Assembly (NCBI GenBank): GCA_045594025.1
Contig: JAZNXS010000011.1
Coordinates: 1-47,520 of the forward strand
Length of the DNA: 47,520 nucleotides
Direction of reading: 5' to 3'
Source of the DNA: Scatosoma sp045594025
GTDB taxonomy: Bacteria; Bacillota; Clostridia; Christensenellales; Borkfalkiaceae
Below the pieces are notes generated by a model. It saw nothing but the letters and a program-made list of their open reading frames with translations. It made no database searches and was not told the origin of the DNA. The translations under genes and the position numbers were made by a program. Shown here piece by piece: positions 16,837-23,869 of the stretch (the first letter of the stretch is position 1; each line of letters starts with the position of its first letter).

Positions 16837-17537
16837 CAAAATTTGAAGAATACGATTTGCCGTATTTACGTCCAAAAAAGGCAACTAAGAAAAAACGCGG
16901 CAAGCGCCGCCTGGTACAAATCCTAATTGCTGTTCTTTTTTTGTTGCTTGCGCTGTTCGCCTATTTCCAACGCAACGTAACCCGCGTGCTGATTTCCATC
17001 AGCGAGGCCACCATGCGCGCAAGCACTACCGTCGCTGTCAACGACGCCGTGTTCTATACGCTATCCGACGAAATCCGTTACGACGATTTGGTGACCATTC
17101 AACGCGACGACAGCGGAGACATCGTCTCCGTAGCCGCCAACCCTTTGAAAATCAATAAAATCGCAAGAGACGTTTCTTCCATCTCACAATCCAACCTTAA
17201 AAATCTAAGCCTGAACGGCATCCCCATTCCCCTGGGCGCTTTGACGGGTATCGAGGCTTTGGCAGGCTTGGGGCCGAGTATCCATTTTAGAATCATTCCC
17301 GTCAGCAGCGTTTCTTGCGGTTTTTCATCCACTTTTCAAAGCGTGGGAATCAATCAAACACGGCATTCCATTTACTTAAACGTGATTGCGGATATCAGCA
17401 TCGTCATGCCCTCGAAAACGGAAAACTTTGCGGTAACGACAGACGTTCTTATCGGAGAATCCGTTATTGTCGGCGTCGTACCCGACGCGTACCTACAATC
17501 GGACATTTTCGGCAATAAACCCGATTTAACCCCTTAA
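16833..17537 (+). CDS. yunB: YunB-type sporulation protein
   Basis: A 234-residue protein with a basic N-terminus, one transmembrane segment (about residues 29-45) and an extracytoplasmic domain. GINQTRHSIYL and the C-terminal VTTDVLIGESVIVG followed by VPDAYL match YunB, a widely conserved sporulation protein of the sigma-E regulon in Bacillus with unknown biochemical role. The ATG overlaps the murG stop as ATGA, so translation is probably coupled. A 10-bp-stem terminator follows. Confidence 0.9.
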   Translation: MTKFEEYDLPYLRPKKATKKKRGKRRLVQILIAVLFLLLALFAYFQRNVTRVLISISEATMRASTTVAVNDAVFYTLSDEIRYDDLVTIQRDDSGDIVSVAANPLKINKIARDVSSISQSNLKNLSLNGIPIPLGALTGIEALAGLGPSIHFRIIPVSSVSCGFSSTFQSVGINQTRHSIYLNVIADISIVMPSKTENFAVTTDVLIGESVIVGVVPDAYLQSDIFGNKPDLTP

Positions 17538-17548
17538 TTCAATGAACA

Positions 17549-17580
17549 GAGGCGCTCGGTTATCGAGCGCCTCTTCCTTT
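17549..17580. terminator. terminator between yunB and the XRE gene
   Basis: GAGGCGCTCG, loop GTTAT, CGAGCGCCTC followed by TTCCTTT on the plus strand. It lies between convergent genes and probably serves yunB. Confidence 0.8.
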
Positions 17581-17785
17581 AATCCTCTGTAATCCCCAAT
17601 AAATAATCCGCCGTTACGTCAAAATAATTCGCCAACTTAAACAATGCCTCCACAGACGGTTCCTGTTTCGCATTCTCCCAATAACTGATAGAGGCATTAC
17701 TCACCTTAATTTCTTGCGCGAGTTGATTTTGCCCGATATTTTTTTCGAGACGCAAAGCGCGAAGCCTTTCCGCCATTACCTTCAT
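17579..17785 (-). CDS. XRE-family regulator
   Basis: A 68-residue Cro/C1-type helix-turn-helix protein: QNQLAQEIKVSNASISYWEN is the HTH, and the tail DVTADYLLGIT is common in small phage-like XRE regulators. The ATG at 17785 is chosen because AAGGA lies 7 nt upstream and because it aligns exactly with the 68-residue XRE protein at 38.9 kb; an ATG at 17800 is also in frame. It is divergent from a lipoprotein gene, and two 14-bp operators lie in the shared promoter region. Confidence 0.88.
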   Translation of the reverse strand: MKVMAERLRALRLEKNIGQNQLAQEIKVSNASISYWENAKQEPSVEALFKLANYFDVTADYLLGITED

Positions 17786-17809
17786 ATCAAAATCCTTCAT
17801 ACTATTATT

Positions 17810-17823
17810 CTAACAATAATTAG
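17810..17823. promoter_or_regulatory. operator half of the XRE/lipoprotein control region (imperfect)
   Basis: CTAACAATAATTAG differs at two positions from the perfect palindrome at 17841-17854. It overlaps the candidate -10 (TAGAAT, 17812-17807) of the XRE gene, which fits autorepression. Centre-to-centre distance to the other site is 31 bp, three helical turns. Confidence 0.6.
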
Positions 17824-17833
17824 ATAAAAATAC

Positions 17834-17862
17834 TTGACTTCTAATTATAATTAGATTATAAT
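17834..17862 (+). promoter_or_regulatory. sigma-A promoter of the lipoprotein gene with perfect palindrome in the spacer
   Basis: TTGACT (17834-17839), 17 bp, TATAAT (17857-17862). The 14-bp palindrome CTAATTATAATTAG (17841-17854) fills the spacer, so a bound repressor would block polymerase. Confidence 0.8.
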
Positions 17863-17891
17863 TAACTCATAAAACATTAAAGGAGAGGTTT

Positions 17892-19031
17892 ATGAAACTT
17901 ATCAAAAAACTCGCTTACTCTTTACTGATCGTATCGTCCGTGATGACAGTTTCCGCTTGTAGTCTTTTCGGAAACAAAGATAACCACACGCACACATGGA
18001 AAAACTATATTGTAAAATCCCCCACCTGCACGGCAGCAGGGCTTTTAGAAAAGCTTTGTGAAGAATGCGGAGAAAAAGAATACGAAGAAATCGTAAAAAC
18101 CGACCACAATTTCCAAGACGGCGTTTGCTCCGTTTGCGGAACCAGCGGACAATCGGGAACTTCCATCAACCCTATTCCAATGCCCACAGGCGCAAACAAT
18201 ACGGCGGCTTGGTCCATGGAAAAAATCCATGAAACAGCGCTTAGTCTCGGTTTCAAAGGCGATTATAATCAATTCATACATCAAATCGCAACAGGGACAG
18301 GCGTAATACAAGATGTTTACGTCGATAATCTTGGTATGTTCCATTTGAACGTTTCCGTTACCAATACAGACGGAAAAAATTTCGAATTTCCCCTCGCTTT
18401 CATTATCGGCAGAGTTTCCCCCACCAACTCGCAAGTATCTGACTTAGAAAACGTATATAAGGCGAAAATTAAAAATAATGAAATGATGATTACGTATAGT
18501 GACGGTTTGCAGGTATCTGCCGGGCGCGTTCAAGATACGTACGGTGCGTACATCACCGGCTTTGGTTTGAACACCAATAACGAGCTTGTCATTTATTATT
18601 CGGATAACACGATTGCTTTTGCAGGAAAGCTTTTAATCGGCGACGCTCCTGAAAATCAAGCAAGCTTCGCTTACCGCGCCGTAGACGGTGGCTATCATAT
18701 CGCCGAAGTATTTAATTCCGCAACCGAAGTATTGATTATCCCCACTTCCCATCGCGGAAAGCCTATCATCGGCATTGACGACAATGCTTTCAAAAACCTG
18801 ACTTCCTCCGTAACCGCCGTCGTTATCCCTGAAACGGTAACAGATATTACTTCAACTACATTTTCAGGATTAAGTTTGGCGAGTGTATTCAATGCAAACG
18901 GCACCAGATTGTATTTCGAGGGAACATCTCCTTTCGGATCCAACGTCAACCTGCCGATGGATTTCGCATATTCCTCTTACTTCAAGGGCGAATGGTCTTA
19001 CGTAAACGGTGTACCCACCCCGAACAACTAA
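17892..19031 (+). CDS. lipoprotein with CxxC ribbon and BspA-like C-terminus
   Basis: A 379-residue exported lipoprotein. The signal peptide ends in the lipobox VSAC, so Cys-23 would be lipidated. Next comes a His/Cys-rich segment (HTHTW, PTCTAAG, CEECG, CSVCG, about residues 33-82) seen in clostridial surface proteins. The C-terminal third has a pattern like BspA leucine-rich repeats (IIGIDDNAF, VTAVVIPETVTDI). Function unknown; surface binding is a guess. AGGAGAGG-type ribosome site upstream. Expression is probably controlled by the divergent XRE regulator. Confidence 0.8.
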   Translation: MKLIKKLAYSLLIVSSVMTVSACSLFGNKDNHTHTWKNYIVKSPTCTAAGLLEKLCEECGEKEYEEIVKTDHNFQDGVCSVCGTSGQSGTSINPIPMPTGANNTAAWSMEKIHETALSLGFKGDYNQFIHQIATGTGVIQDVYVDNLGMFHLNVSVTNTDGKNFEFPLAFIIGRVSPTNSQVSDLENVYKAKIKNNEMMITYSDGLQVSAGRVQDTYGAYITGFGLNTNNELVIYYSDNTIAFAGKLLIGDAPENQASFAYRAVDGGYHIAEVFNSATEVLIIPTSHRGKPIIGIDDNAFKNLTSSVTAVVIPETVTDITSTTFSGLSLASVFNANGTRLYFEGTSPFGSNVNLPMDFAYSSYFKGEWSYVNGVPTPNN

Positions 19032-19045
19032 TCGAAATTACAGAT

Positions 19046-19082
19046 AAAAGCACGCAGCTTTCAAACTGCGTGCTTTTAATTT
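19046..19082. terminator. terminator shared by the lipoprotein gene and spoVAE
   Basis: Arms AAAAGCACGCAG and CTGCGTGCTTTT around 8 nt, then AATTTTT. The spoVAE stop codon (19078-19076) lies inside the right flank. Confidence 0.8.
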
Positions 19083-19459
19083 TTCTTGCTTCGCGAACGG
19101 AACAACATCGCCATAAGAAAGGAAAAAATGACGGCGGCGGAAATTCCTGCGCTCGCCGCAGAAAGCGCCCCTGTAACCGCGCCGAAAAAGCCTTTTTCCG
19201 CCCCTTGAATGGCTCCGTTTGCCAAAAGGTACCCAAACCCCGAAATCGGGACGGTAGCGCCTGCACCTGCAAACTCAACAAGGTACTGGTATACCCCTAA
19301 CCCTTGCAAAGCTACGCCAAACAACATAAACATAACCAATATTTTGCCTGCCGTTAGGTCAGTAAAGTTTATAACAATCTGCGCGATCATGCAAATCAAA
19401 CCACCCACAGCAAACGCCTTGATAAATCCCCAAATAATCTCTAAATACTGTTCAAACAT
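19076..19459 (-). CDS. spoVAE: stage V sporulation protein AE (SpoVAE/SpoVAEB)
   Basis: A 127-residue integral membrane protein of the SpoVA channel, which moves dipicolinic acid into and out of the spore. The start MFEQYLEII at 19459 has GAGGGAG upstream. KAFAVGGLICMIAQ and GVYQYLVEFAGAGATVPISGFG are the conserved family segments (quoted in parts: FAVGGLIC, AGAGATVPISGFG), and these also show its homology to SpoVAC. It starts 8 nt after the spoVAD stop. Confidence 0.94.
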   Translation of the reverse strand: MFEQYLEIIWGFIKAFAVGGLICMIAQIVINFTDLTAGKILVMFMLFGVALQGLGVYQYLVEFAGAGATVPISGFGYLLANGAIQGAEKGFFGAVTGALSAASAGISAAVIFSFLMAMLFRSRSKKN

Positions 19460-19467
19460 AGCTCCCT

Positions 19468-20466
19468 CTATACGTTTTCTATACTTACTGCGTGGCAGAT
19501 ACAAGGAATACTTTCCCCCTGTCCACTCGATACCGTAGACAAAAGCGCGCCCGTCGCCGCCAACAAAACTCGGTTGATTTCTTTCCGCTTCAACTTCTCA
19601 TAAATGTAGGAGTTGAACACAACAGCGCTGCAGCCTGCACCGCTTCCCCCTTGAAACTCATCTTCGACCACGTTATAAACGATTTCCCCACAGTCCACGT
19701 GATTGTTTGCAATATCCACGCCCTTTTCCCACGTCAGATCCTTCACAATACGGCTACCTAATGCCCCCAAATCTCCCGTGATAATCAAGTCGTAATAGGA
19801 GGCGTCTCTACCCGTGTTTTTTAAGTGATGGAGAATGGTATCCGCCGCCGCAGGCGCCATAGCGGCGCCCATATTATTGACGTCCGTAATACCGAAATCC
19901 ACCACTCTACCGAACGTCGCCGAAGTGATAGCCACCGACGAATCAGACGTACCCATGTCTGCAATCACCGCACCGCCTGCCCCCGTCACCGTCCACTGCG
20001 CTTGCGGCGGACGGGTATTGCCAAGCTCCAAAGGGTATCGGTATTGCCGTTCCGCTGAGGAAAAATGACTTCCCGTAGCCGCCACGATTTTCTTATGATA
20101 ACCTGCATTGACAAACGCCGCCGCAATGGCATAGCTTTCCGCTAACGTAGAACAAGCGCCGTACACCCCTAAAAAGGGAAAATCGAAATCTCGAGCCGCA
20201 AAGGAAGCGGAAATGATTTGGTTTAACAAATCACCGGAAATCAACATATCTATATTTTCGGGAGTGCACCCTGCATTTTCGATTGCTTTTTGGATAGCGT
20301 ACGTCAGCATCTTGCACTCCGCCTTTTCGTAGGTGCTTTCTCCAAACATATCATCGACCAACGTCTTATCCACGTACTTCCCCACGATGCCTGCACATTC
20401 TTTCGGACCTGTAATCGTGCCCGTTGCAATCAATCTGGGTTTTCTATCAAAATAGATTGTTCGCAT
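19468..20466 (-). CDS. spoVAD: stage V sporulation protein AD
   Basis: A 332-residue soluble protein of thiolase fold that binds dipicolinic acid as part of the SpoVA complex. Recognised by GVYGACSTLAES, the position of the thiolase nucleophile loop, ATGSHFSSAERQYR, GNTRPPQAQWTVTGAGG and GGSGAGCSAVV. Ribosome site AAGGGGGTAGGT directly precedes the ATG. Lies between spoVAC and spoVAE in the standard order. Confidence 0.95.
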   Translation of the reverse strand: MRTIYFDRKPRLIATGTITGPKECAGIVGKYVDKTLVDDMFGESTYEKAECKMLTYAIQKAIENAGCTPENIDMLISGDLLNQIISASFAARDFDFPFLGVYGACSTLAESYAIAAAFVNAGYHKKIVAATGSHFSSAERQYRYPLELGNTRPPQAQWTVTGAGGAVIADMGTSDSSVAITSATFGRVVDFGITDVNNMGAAMAPAAADTILHHLKNTGRDASYYDLIITGDLGALGSRIVKDLTWEKGVDIANNHVDCGEIVYNVVEDEFQGGSGAGCSAVVFNSYIYEKLKRKEINRVLLAATGALLSTVSSGQGESIPCICHAVSIENV

Positions 20467-20488
20467 ACCTACCCCCTTCCTTTATTAC

Positions 20489-20941
20489 CTATAAAAACAA
20501 ATATATGATTCCCACCGCCGTACCAGCTAGCACGCCGAATACGATAATAGGACCTGCCACGACAAACATTTTTGCCGCCAAACCGTAAACCAGACCTTCC
20601 GTTTTAAACTCGATTGCGGGAGAGGCGACACTATTTGCAAACCCCGTAATCGGCACGATAGAGCCTGCGCCTGCATAGCGGCCGATTCGATCGTAAACGC
20701 CAAGCCCCGTCAACAGTGTACCAAGAAAAATCAATACAATGCTGGTCATACCAGCCAATTCATCCCCATATAAACCGAAGACGTTTTCTAATACTTCACG
20801 AATACTTTGCCCAACGCAACAAATTAAGCCCCCTACTAAAAATGCGCGAAAGCAATTTTTAAAATGCTGCGTAGGCGGATCAAAAGAATTAACGTATGCA
20901 ATATAATTTTTGTTGTAGTTTTCCCTATTTTTACCTGTCAT
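20489..20941 (-). CDS. spoVAC: stage V sporulation protein AC
   Basis: A 150-residue membrane protein and mechanosensitive component of the SpoVA dipicolinate channel. The start at 20941 (MTGKNRENYNKNY) gives the same length as the Bacillus protein; the ATG at 21004 has no ribosome site. FRAFLVGGLICCVGQ and GRYAGAGSIVPITGFANS are the family motifs. AAGGGGG lies 10 nt before the ATG. The first 11 nt overlap the end of a 38-codon ORF on the same strand, so coupling is possible. Confidence 0.94.
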   Translation of the reverse strand: MTGKNRENYNKNYIAYVNSFDPPTQHFKNCFRAFLVGGLICCVGQSIREVLENVFGLYGDELAGMTSIVLIFLGTLLTGLGVYDRIGRYAGAGSIVPITGFANSVASPAIEFKTEGLVYGLAAKMFVVAGPIIVFGVLAGTAVGIIYLFL

Positions 20942-21047
20942 TGCGCACCTGCCCCCTTGTTTCTTGGTTGGGGAAACTCCCAGGAAAGTAAGTTTCCCGT
21001 TCATCTAAGGTCTTCCCATCCGTGTTTTGCGGCTTACTCCGTCTCAT
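20931..21047 (-). CDS. 38-codon small ORF overlapping spoVAC
   Basis: The ATG at 21047 follows GGTGGAGGGCGTT, a GGAGG box with 5-nt spacing, stronger than that of spoVAC. The frame runs 38 codons to TAA at 20931 and overlaps spoVAC by 11 nt. The product is hydrophilic, begins MRRSKPQNTDGK and contains ETYFPGSFPNQE; no family is recognised and no membrane segment is present. It could be a real first gene of the spoVA operon or a leader ORF that couples translation into spoVAC. Codon use does not decide it. Confidence 0.6.
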   Translation of the reverse strand: MRRSKPQNTDGKTLDERETYFPGSFPNQETRGQVRNDR

Positions 21048-21062
21048 AACGCCCTCCACCAC

Positions 21063-21091
21063 TACTTTGCGCCTTTTTGAAAAAAATATGC
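21063..21091 (-). promoter_or_regulatory. possible sigma-G promoter of the spoVA operon
   Basis: Minus strand GCATA (21091-21087), 17 bp, CAAAGTA (21069-21063); the Bacillus sigma-G consensus is about GYATR-17/18-CATNNTA. Forespore control of spoVA is known from Bacillus. The predicted +1 falls within the GGAGG of the small ORF, so the exact assignment is doubtful. Confidence 0.35.
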
Positions 21092-21113
21092 ACACCCTGC
21101 GTTGTATATTTAC

Positions 21114-21142
21114 TTGACAACCTATCGCAAATGAGCTACAAT
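21114..21142 (+). promoter_or_regulatory. sigma-A promoter of the acidic membrane protein gene
   Basis: TTGACA (21114-21119), 17 bp, TACAAT (21137-21142). Confidence 0.78.
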
Positions 21143-21186
21143 AATTTCATATATTATATAATGATATAAAAATTTTGGAGGCAATT

Positions 21187-22758
21187 ATGTTTTCAACCCC
21201 CACGAAATTAAAGGTATTCATTTGCAACATGATTATTTGTGCGCTGTGTATCCTCTCCATCGTTTCCTATTTCTTCCTCCCGTTTTGGAAGGTAGAGGCG
21301 ACGTATACTCTGCGTGCAGAAATGTTAGAAACCATGTTGCCCTCTCCCGAAGATCCGGAAGAACCCGCGCCCGTTTCCGACAGCAGCGAAGAGCCCTCTC
21401 CTGAAGATATTTATGCGCAAATCGATTTAACGGAAATCGTGCCCGAAGAAGGCATCGCAATTCCTCTTTCGATTGAGTTTCAAACGTCGGACATTTTGAG
21501 CTCCCTCACCTCTGACGCAACCGCACTTGTCCATACGATCTTACAAAAGAACGTAGATACCATCATCAATAAGCTGGAAAGCACGATTGACGAGCTCGCA
21601 GAAGAAGCGACTGCGCTTGTGGTAAAGAATACATTCAAGGCAGAGCTTAAAAACCAAGTCAAAGAAAAAATGGGCGAAGACGCCGCAGACGCTGACGTAG
21701 AGCAAAAGTTAAACGACCTTGGTCTTACCGATGAACATATTGACACGCAAACGGATAAGTTGGTTGACGCTTTATATGCAGAAGACGCAAGCGTAGACAG
21801 CGTTACCGATAAGACGGTTGAAATCATCAAAGAATCTTTAAGCGAAGCGAACTCGAAAGGCGTAGAAGGCTACGAAGATCTGGAACTGAGCCCTGAAGCG
21901 GAAGAAGATTTAAGAGAACAGCTTTCGGAAACTTTCCAAAACTTCGCCGACGAAGACGGTAAAATCAATCCCACCGATGCCATTATGGATATGTTGTTAG
22001 GTATGCTTAGCGGCTCTTCCGATGGTGGCGAAGACGGCGATGAAAGCGAACCCGTAGCCCTTTACAAAAAATCAAATAGCACCATCGTATACCTTTCTGA
22101 AGTAAACGAAGATGAAGTAGAAGAAACGGCTAACGATCTTCGCCAGCTGATCACCGATAAGCTGATGGGCGCAATCGAAGGCGCAACCGACACGATTGCT
22201 ATGGTCATTCAATACATAAGCTATTTAGTCCTCTTTACGTTCTTCACCTGGGCGTACCTGATTATTAAAATCTTAGCAAAAATGTTCATGAAAAACCCCG
22301 CTATCAAGCTTGGTTTGCCCATCTGGTTGGGTTCTTTGCCTTACGTGATTTTGAGCTTAGTTCCCTCTATTGCATTCAGCACGTTGCAAAATCCCCCTGC
22401 TGCGCTTGCAGATATACTGAACGGCATGGATATGACGATGCTCAACGACTTGTCCATCAATTTCTTCTCCTGCGCATGCGTATCCTTCTTTGTGGGTATT
22501 GCGTTTATGCTTTTTGTCATCTTCTATTATGGCAAACTCCGCAAGAGAATGAAAATGATCGCGAAGGGTAAAATTGTAGAATCGCCTATCGAAAAGGCTG
22601 TGAAAATGCCCAAGGCAGCACCTGCCGTAACCCATACATCTACACCTGCAACGATAGACAAAGAACCGTTTGCCCCCACCCAGGACCTTGATGAAGCAAA
22701 CGAACCCGACTTTAACTCTTTGGATGCAAATTTAGAGCTTGACGACGAAAACGAATAA
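21187..22758 (+). CDS. large acidic membrane protein of unknown function
   Basis: A 523-residue protein, start fixed by GGAGG 5 nt upstream. Segment order: an N-terminal transmembrane helix (about residues 10-32), a very acidic extracytoplasmic region of about 300 residues with predicted helices (repeated VDxxxDK/TDKLVDAL-like heptads) and a DGGEDGDESE patch, then about four transmembrane helices in residues 340-460 (YLVLFTFFTWAYLIIKIL, PIWLGSLPYVILSLV, ACVSFFVGIAFMLFVIFYY), and a cytoplasmic acidic tail ending LELDDENE. No catalytic motif and no family recognised. Monocistronic with strong promoter and terminator, so it is probably expressed in growing cells. Confidence 0.8.
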   Translation: MFSTPTKLKVFICNMIICALCILSIVSYFFLPFWKVEATYTLRAEMLETMLPSPEDPEEPAPVSDSSEEPSPEDIYAQIDLTEIVPEEGIAIPLSIEFQTSDILSSLTSDATALVHTILQKNVDTIINKLESTIDELAEEATALVVKNTFKAELKNQVKEKMGEDAADADVEQKLNDLGLTDEHIDTQTDKLVDALYAEDASVDSVTDKTVEIIKESLSEANSKGVEGYEDLELSPEAEEDLREQLSETFQNFADEDGKINPTDAIMDMLLGMLSGSSDGGEDGDESEPVALYKKSNSTIVYLSEVNEDEVEETANDLRQLITDKLMGAIEGATDTIAMVIQYISYLVLFTFFTWAYLIIKILAKMFMKNPAIKLGLPIWLGSLPYVILSLVPSIAFSTLQNPPAALADILNGMDMTMLNDLSINFFSCACVSFFVGIAFMLFVIFYYGKLRKRMKMIAKGKIVESPIEKAVKMPKAAPAVTHTSTPATIDKEPFAPTQDLDEANEPDFNSLDANLELDDENE

Positions 22759-22773
22759 TAAAAACGAAAAACA

Positions 22774-22813
22774 AACCGACCTTGACAGAATACTGTCAAG
22801 GTCGGTTTTGTTT
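22774..22813 (+). terminator. terminator of the acidic membrane protein gene
   Basis: 15-bp perfect arms AACCGACCTTGACAG and CTGTCAAGGTCGGTT around AATA, followed by TTGTTTG. Confidence 0.9.
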
Positions 22814-22869
22814 GTTTTAGTATTAAAATCATAATAATAACGAACTTGCTTTAAGCTTGTTCTCATTCG

Positions 22870-22920
22870 TATCAGCACGGAGCCGCAACGAAGAAATGCG
22901 AAGTATATCCGCTGTTTTTA
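22870..22920 (-). repeat. dispersed intergenic repeat, copy B (after recR)
   Basis: Minus strand reads TTTCTTCGTTGCGGCTCCG, matching the core of the copy at 40.6 kb (TACTTCGTTGCAGTTCCG). It starts directly after the recR stop codon and is diverged. Confidence 0.55.
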
Positions 22921-23514
22921 TCACATGCGCTTGCGCTCTATAAAAGCCCTCGCCAACGTCACATCGTCGGTGTATTCGATTTCCGAACCGATAGGAATAC
23001 CGTGCGCCAAACGGGTTACCGTGATATCGAAAGGCTTAATAAGCTTTGCAATATACATAGCCGTTGCGTCGCCCGACACGTCGGGATTCGTCGCTACAAT
23101 AACCTCTTTCACATCCCCTTCCTGCAATCTTGCCAACAGTTCACGAATGCGAATATCGTTAGGTCCAATCCCCGAAAGCGGATCGATTACGCCGTGTAAT
23201 ACGTGGTAAACACCCTTAAACTCGTGCAGTTTTTCAATCGCAGCAACGTCTTTGGGTTCTTTTACAACGCAAATTACGCTACGATCTCTCGTACGACAAA
23301 CCGCGCAAGTTTCCTCTTCGGTAAAATTACCGCAAACCTTGCAATATTTCACCTTCCGTTTCACACCCAGAATCGCATCGGCAAACGCCCTTGCCTCCGC
23401 CTCCGGCATATTAATAATTTTATAAGCATAGCGTTGCGCCGTCTTTTTCCCAACGCCGGGCAACTTGGAAAACTCATTAATCAGTTTCCCAATGGGTTCG
23501 ATAAAAATCTCCAT
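22921..23514 (-). CDS. recR: recombination protein RecR
   Basis: A 197-residue DNA-clamp protein of the RecFOR pathway that loads RecA at gaps. The HhH segment FSKLPGVGKKTAQRYA is at about residues 15-30; the zinc finger CKVCGNFTEEETCAVC at 58-73; a Toprim domain follows (VVKEPKDVAAIE, NPDVSGDATA). Located 3 nt after the ybaB gene, the common order dnaX-ybaB-recR. Confidence 0.96.
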   Translation of the reverse strand: MEIFIEPIGKLINEFSKLPGVGKKTAQRYAYKIINMPEAEARAFADAILGVKRKVKYCKVCGNFTEEETCAVCRTRDRSVICVVKEPKDVAAIEKLHEFKGVYHVLHGVIDPLSGIGPNDIRIRELLARLQEGDVKEVIVATNPDVSGDATAMYIAKLIKPFDITVTRLAHGIPIGSEIEYTDDVTLARAFIERKRM

Positions 23515-23517
23515 AAA

Positions 23518-23850
23518 TTAGATCATTCCCCCAAGCGCGCCCATGTCGCCGTACTTACCCATCTTTTCCTCGTAAACTTTATCCGCCTTTGCATAGCCGT
23601 CGTTAATCGCTGCCATGATCAAGTCTTCCAGCATTTCCACGTCGGTAGGATCAACGATGCTTTCATCCAACTCAATACCGTTAATAATTTTCTTTGCGTT
23701 CATGTATACGACAACCGCTTCGCCTGCCGCCGTCCCTACAACTTCCCAATCATCCAACAATTCTGCCGTTTTTTCCATTTCTTCCTGCATCTTTTGCGCC
23801 TGACGCATCAAGTTCTGCATATTGTTGTTTCCGCCTTTAAATCCTGCCAT
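23518..23850 (-). CDS. YbaB/EbfC nucleoid-associated protein
   Basis: A 110-residue DNA-binding protein of the YbaB/EbfC family. It begins with the glycine- and asparagine-rich MAGFKGGNNNMQNLMRQAQK and a helix QKMQEEMEKTAELL, followed by VVGTAAGEAVVV and LEDLIMAAINDGYAKAD, all typical. It lies between dnaX and recR with 19 and 3 nt gaps. Confidence 0.95.
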   Translation of the reverse strand: MAGFKGGNNNMQNLMRQAQKMQEEMEKTAELLDDWEVVGTAAGEAVVVYMNAKKIINGIELDESIVDPTDVEMLEDLIMAAINDGYAKADKVYEEKMGKYGDMGALGGMI

Positions 23851-23869
23851 TTTCGTTTTTCCTCCGAAT

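Noticed and set aside
17800..17800. XRE start at 17800 as another leaderless gene
   Set aside because: The ATG at 17785 has an AAGGA site and aligns with the 68-residue paralogue, so the upstream ATG is more likely leader.
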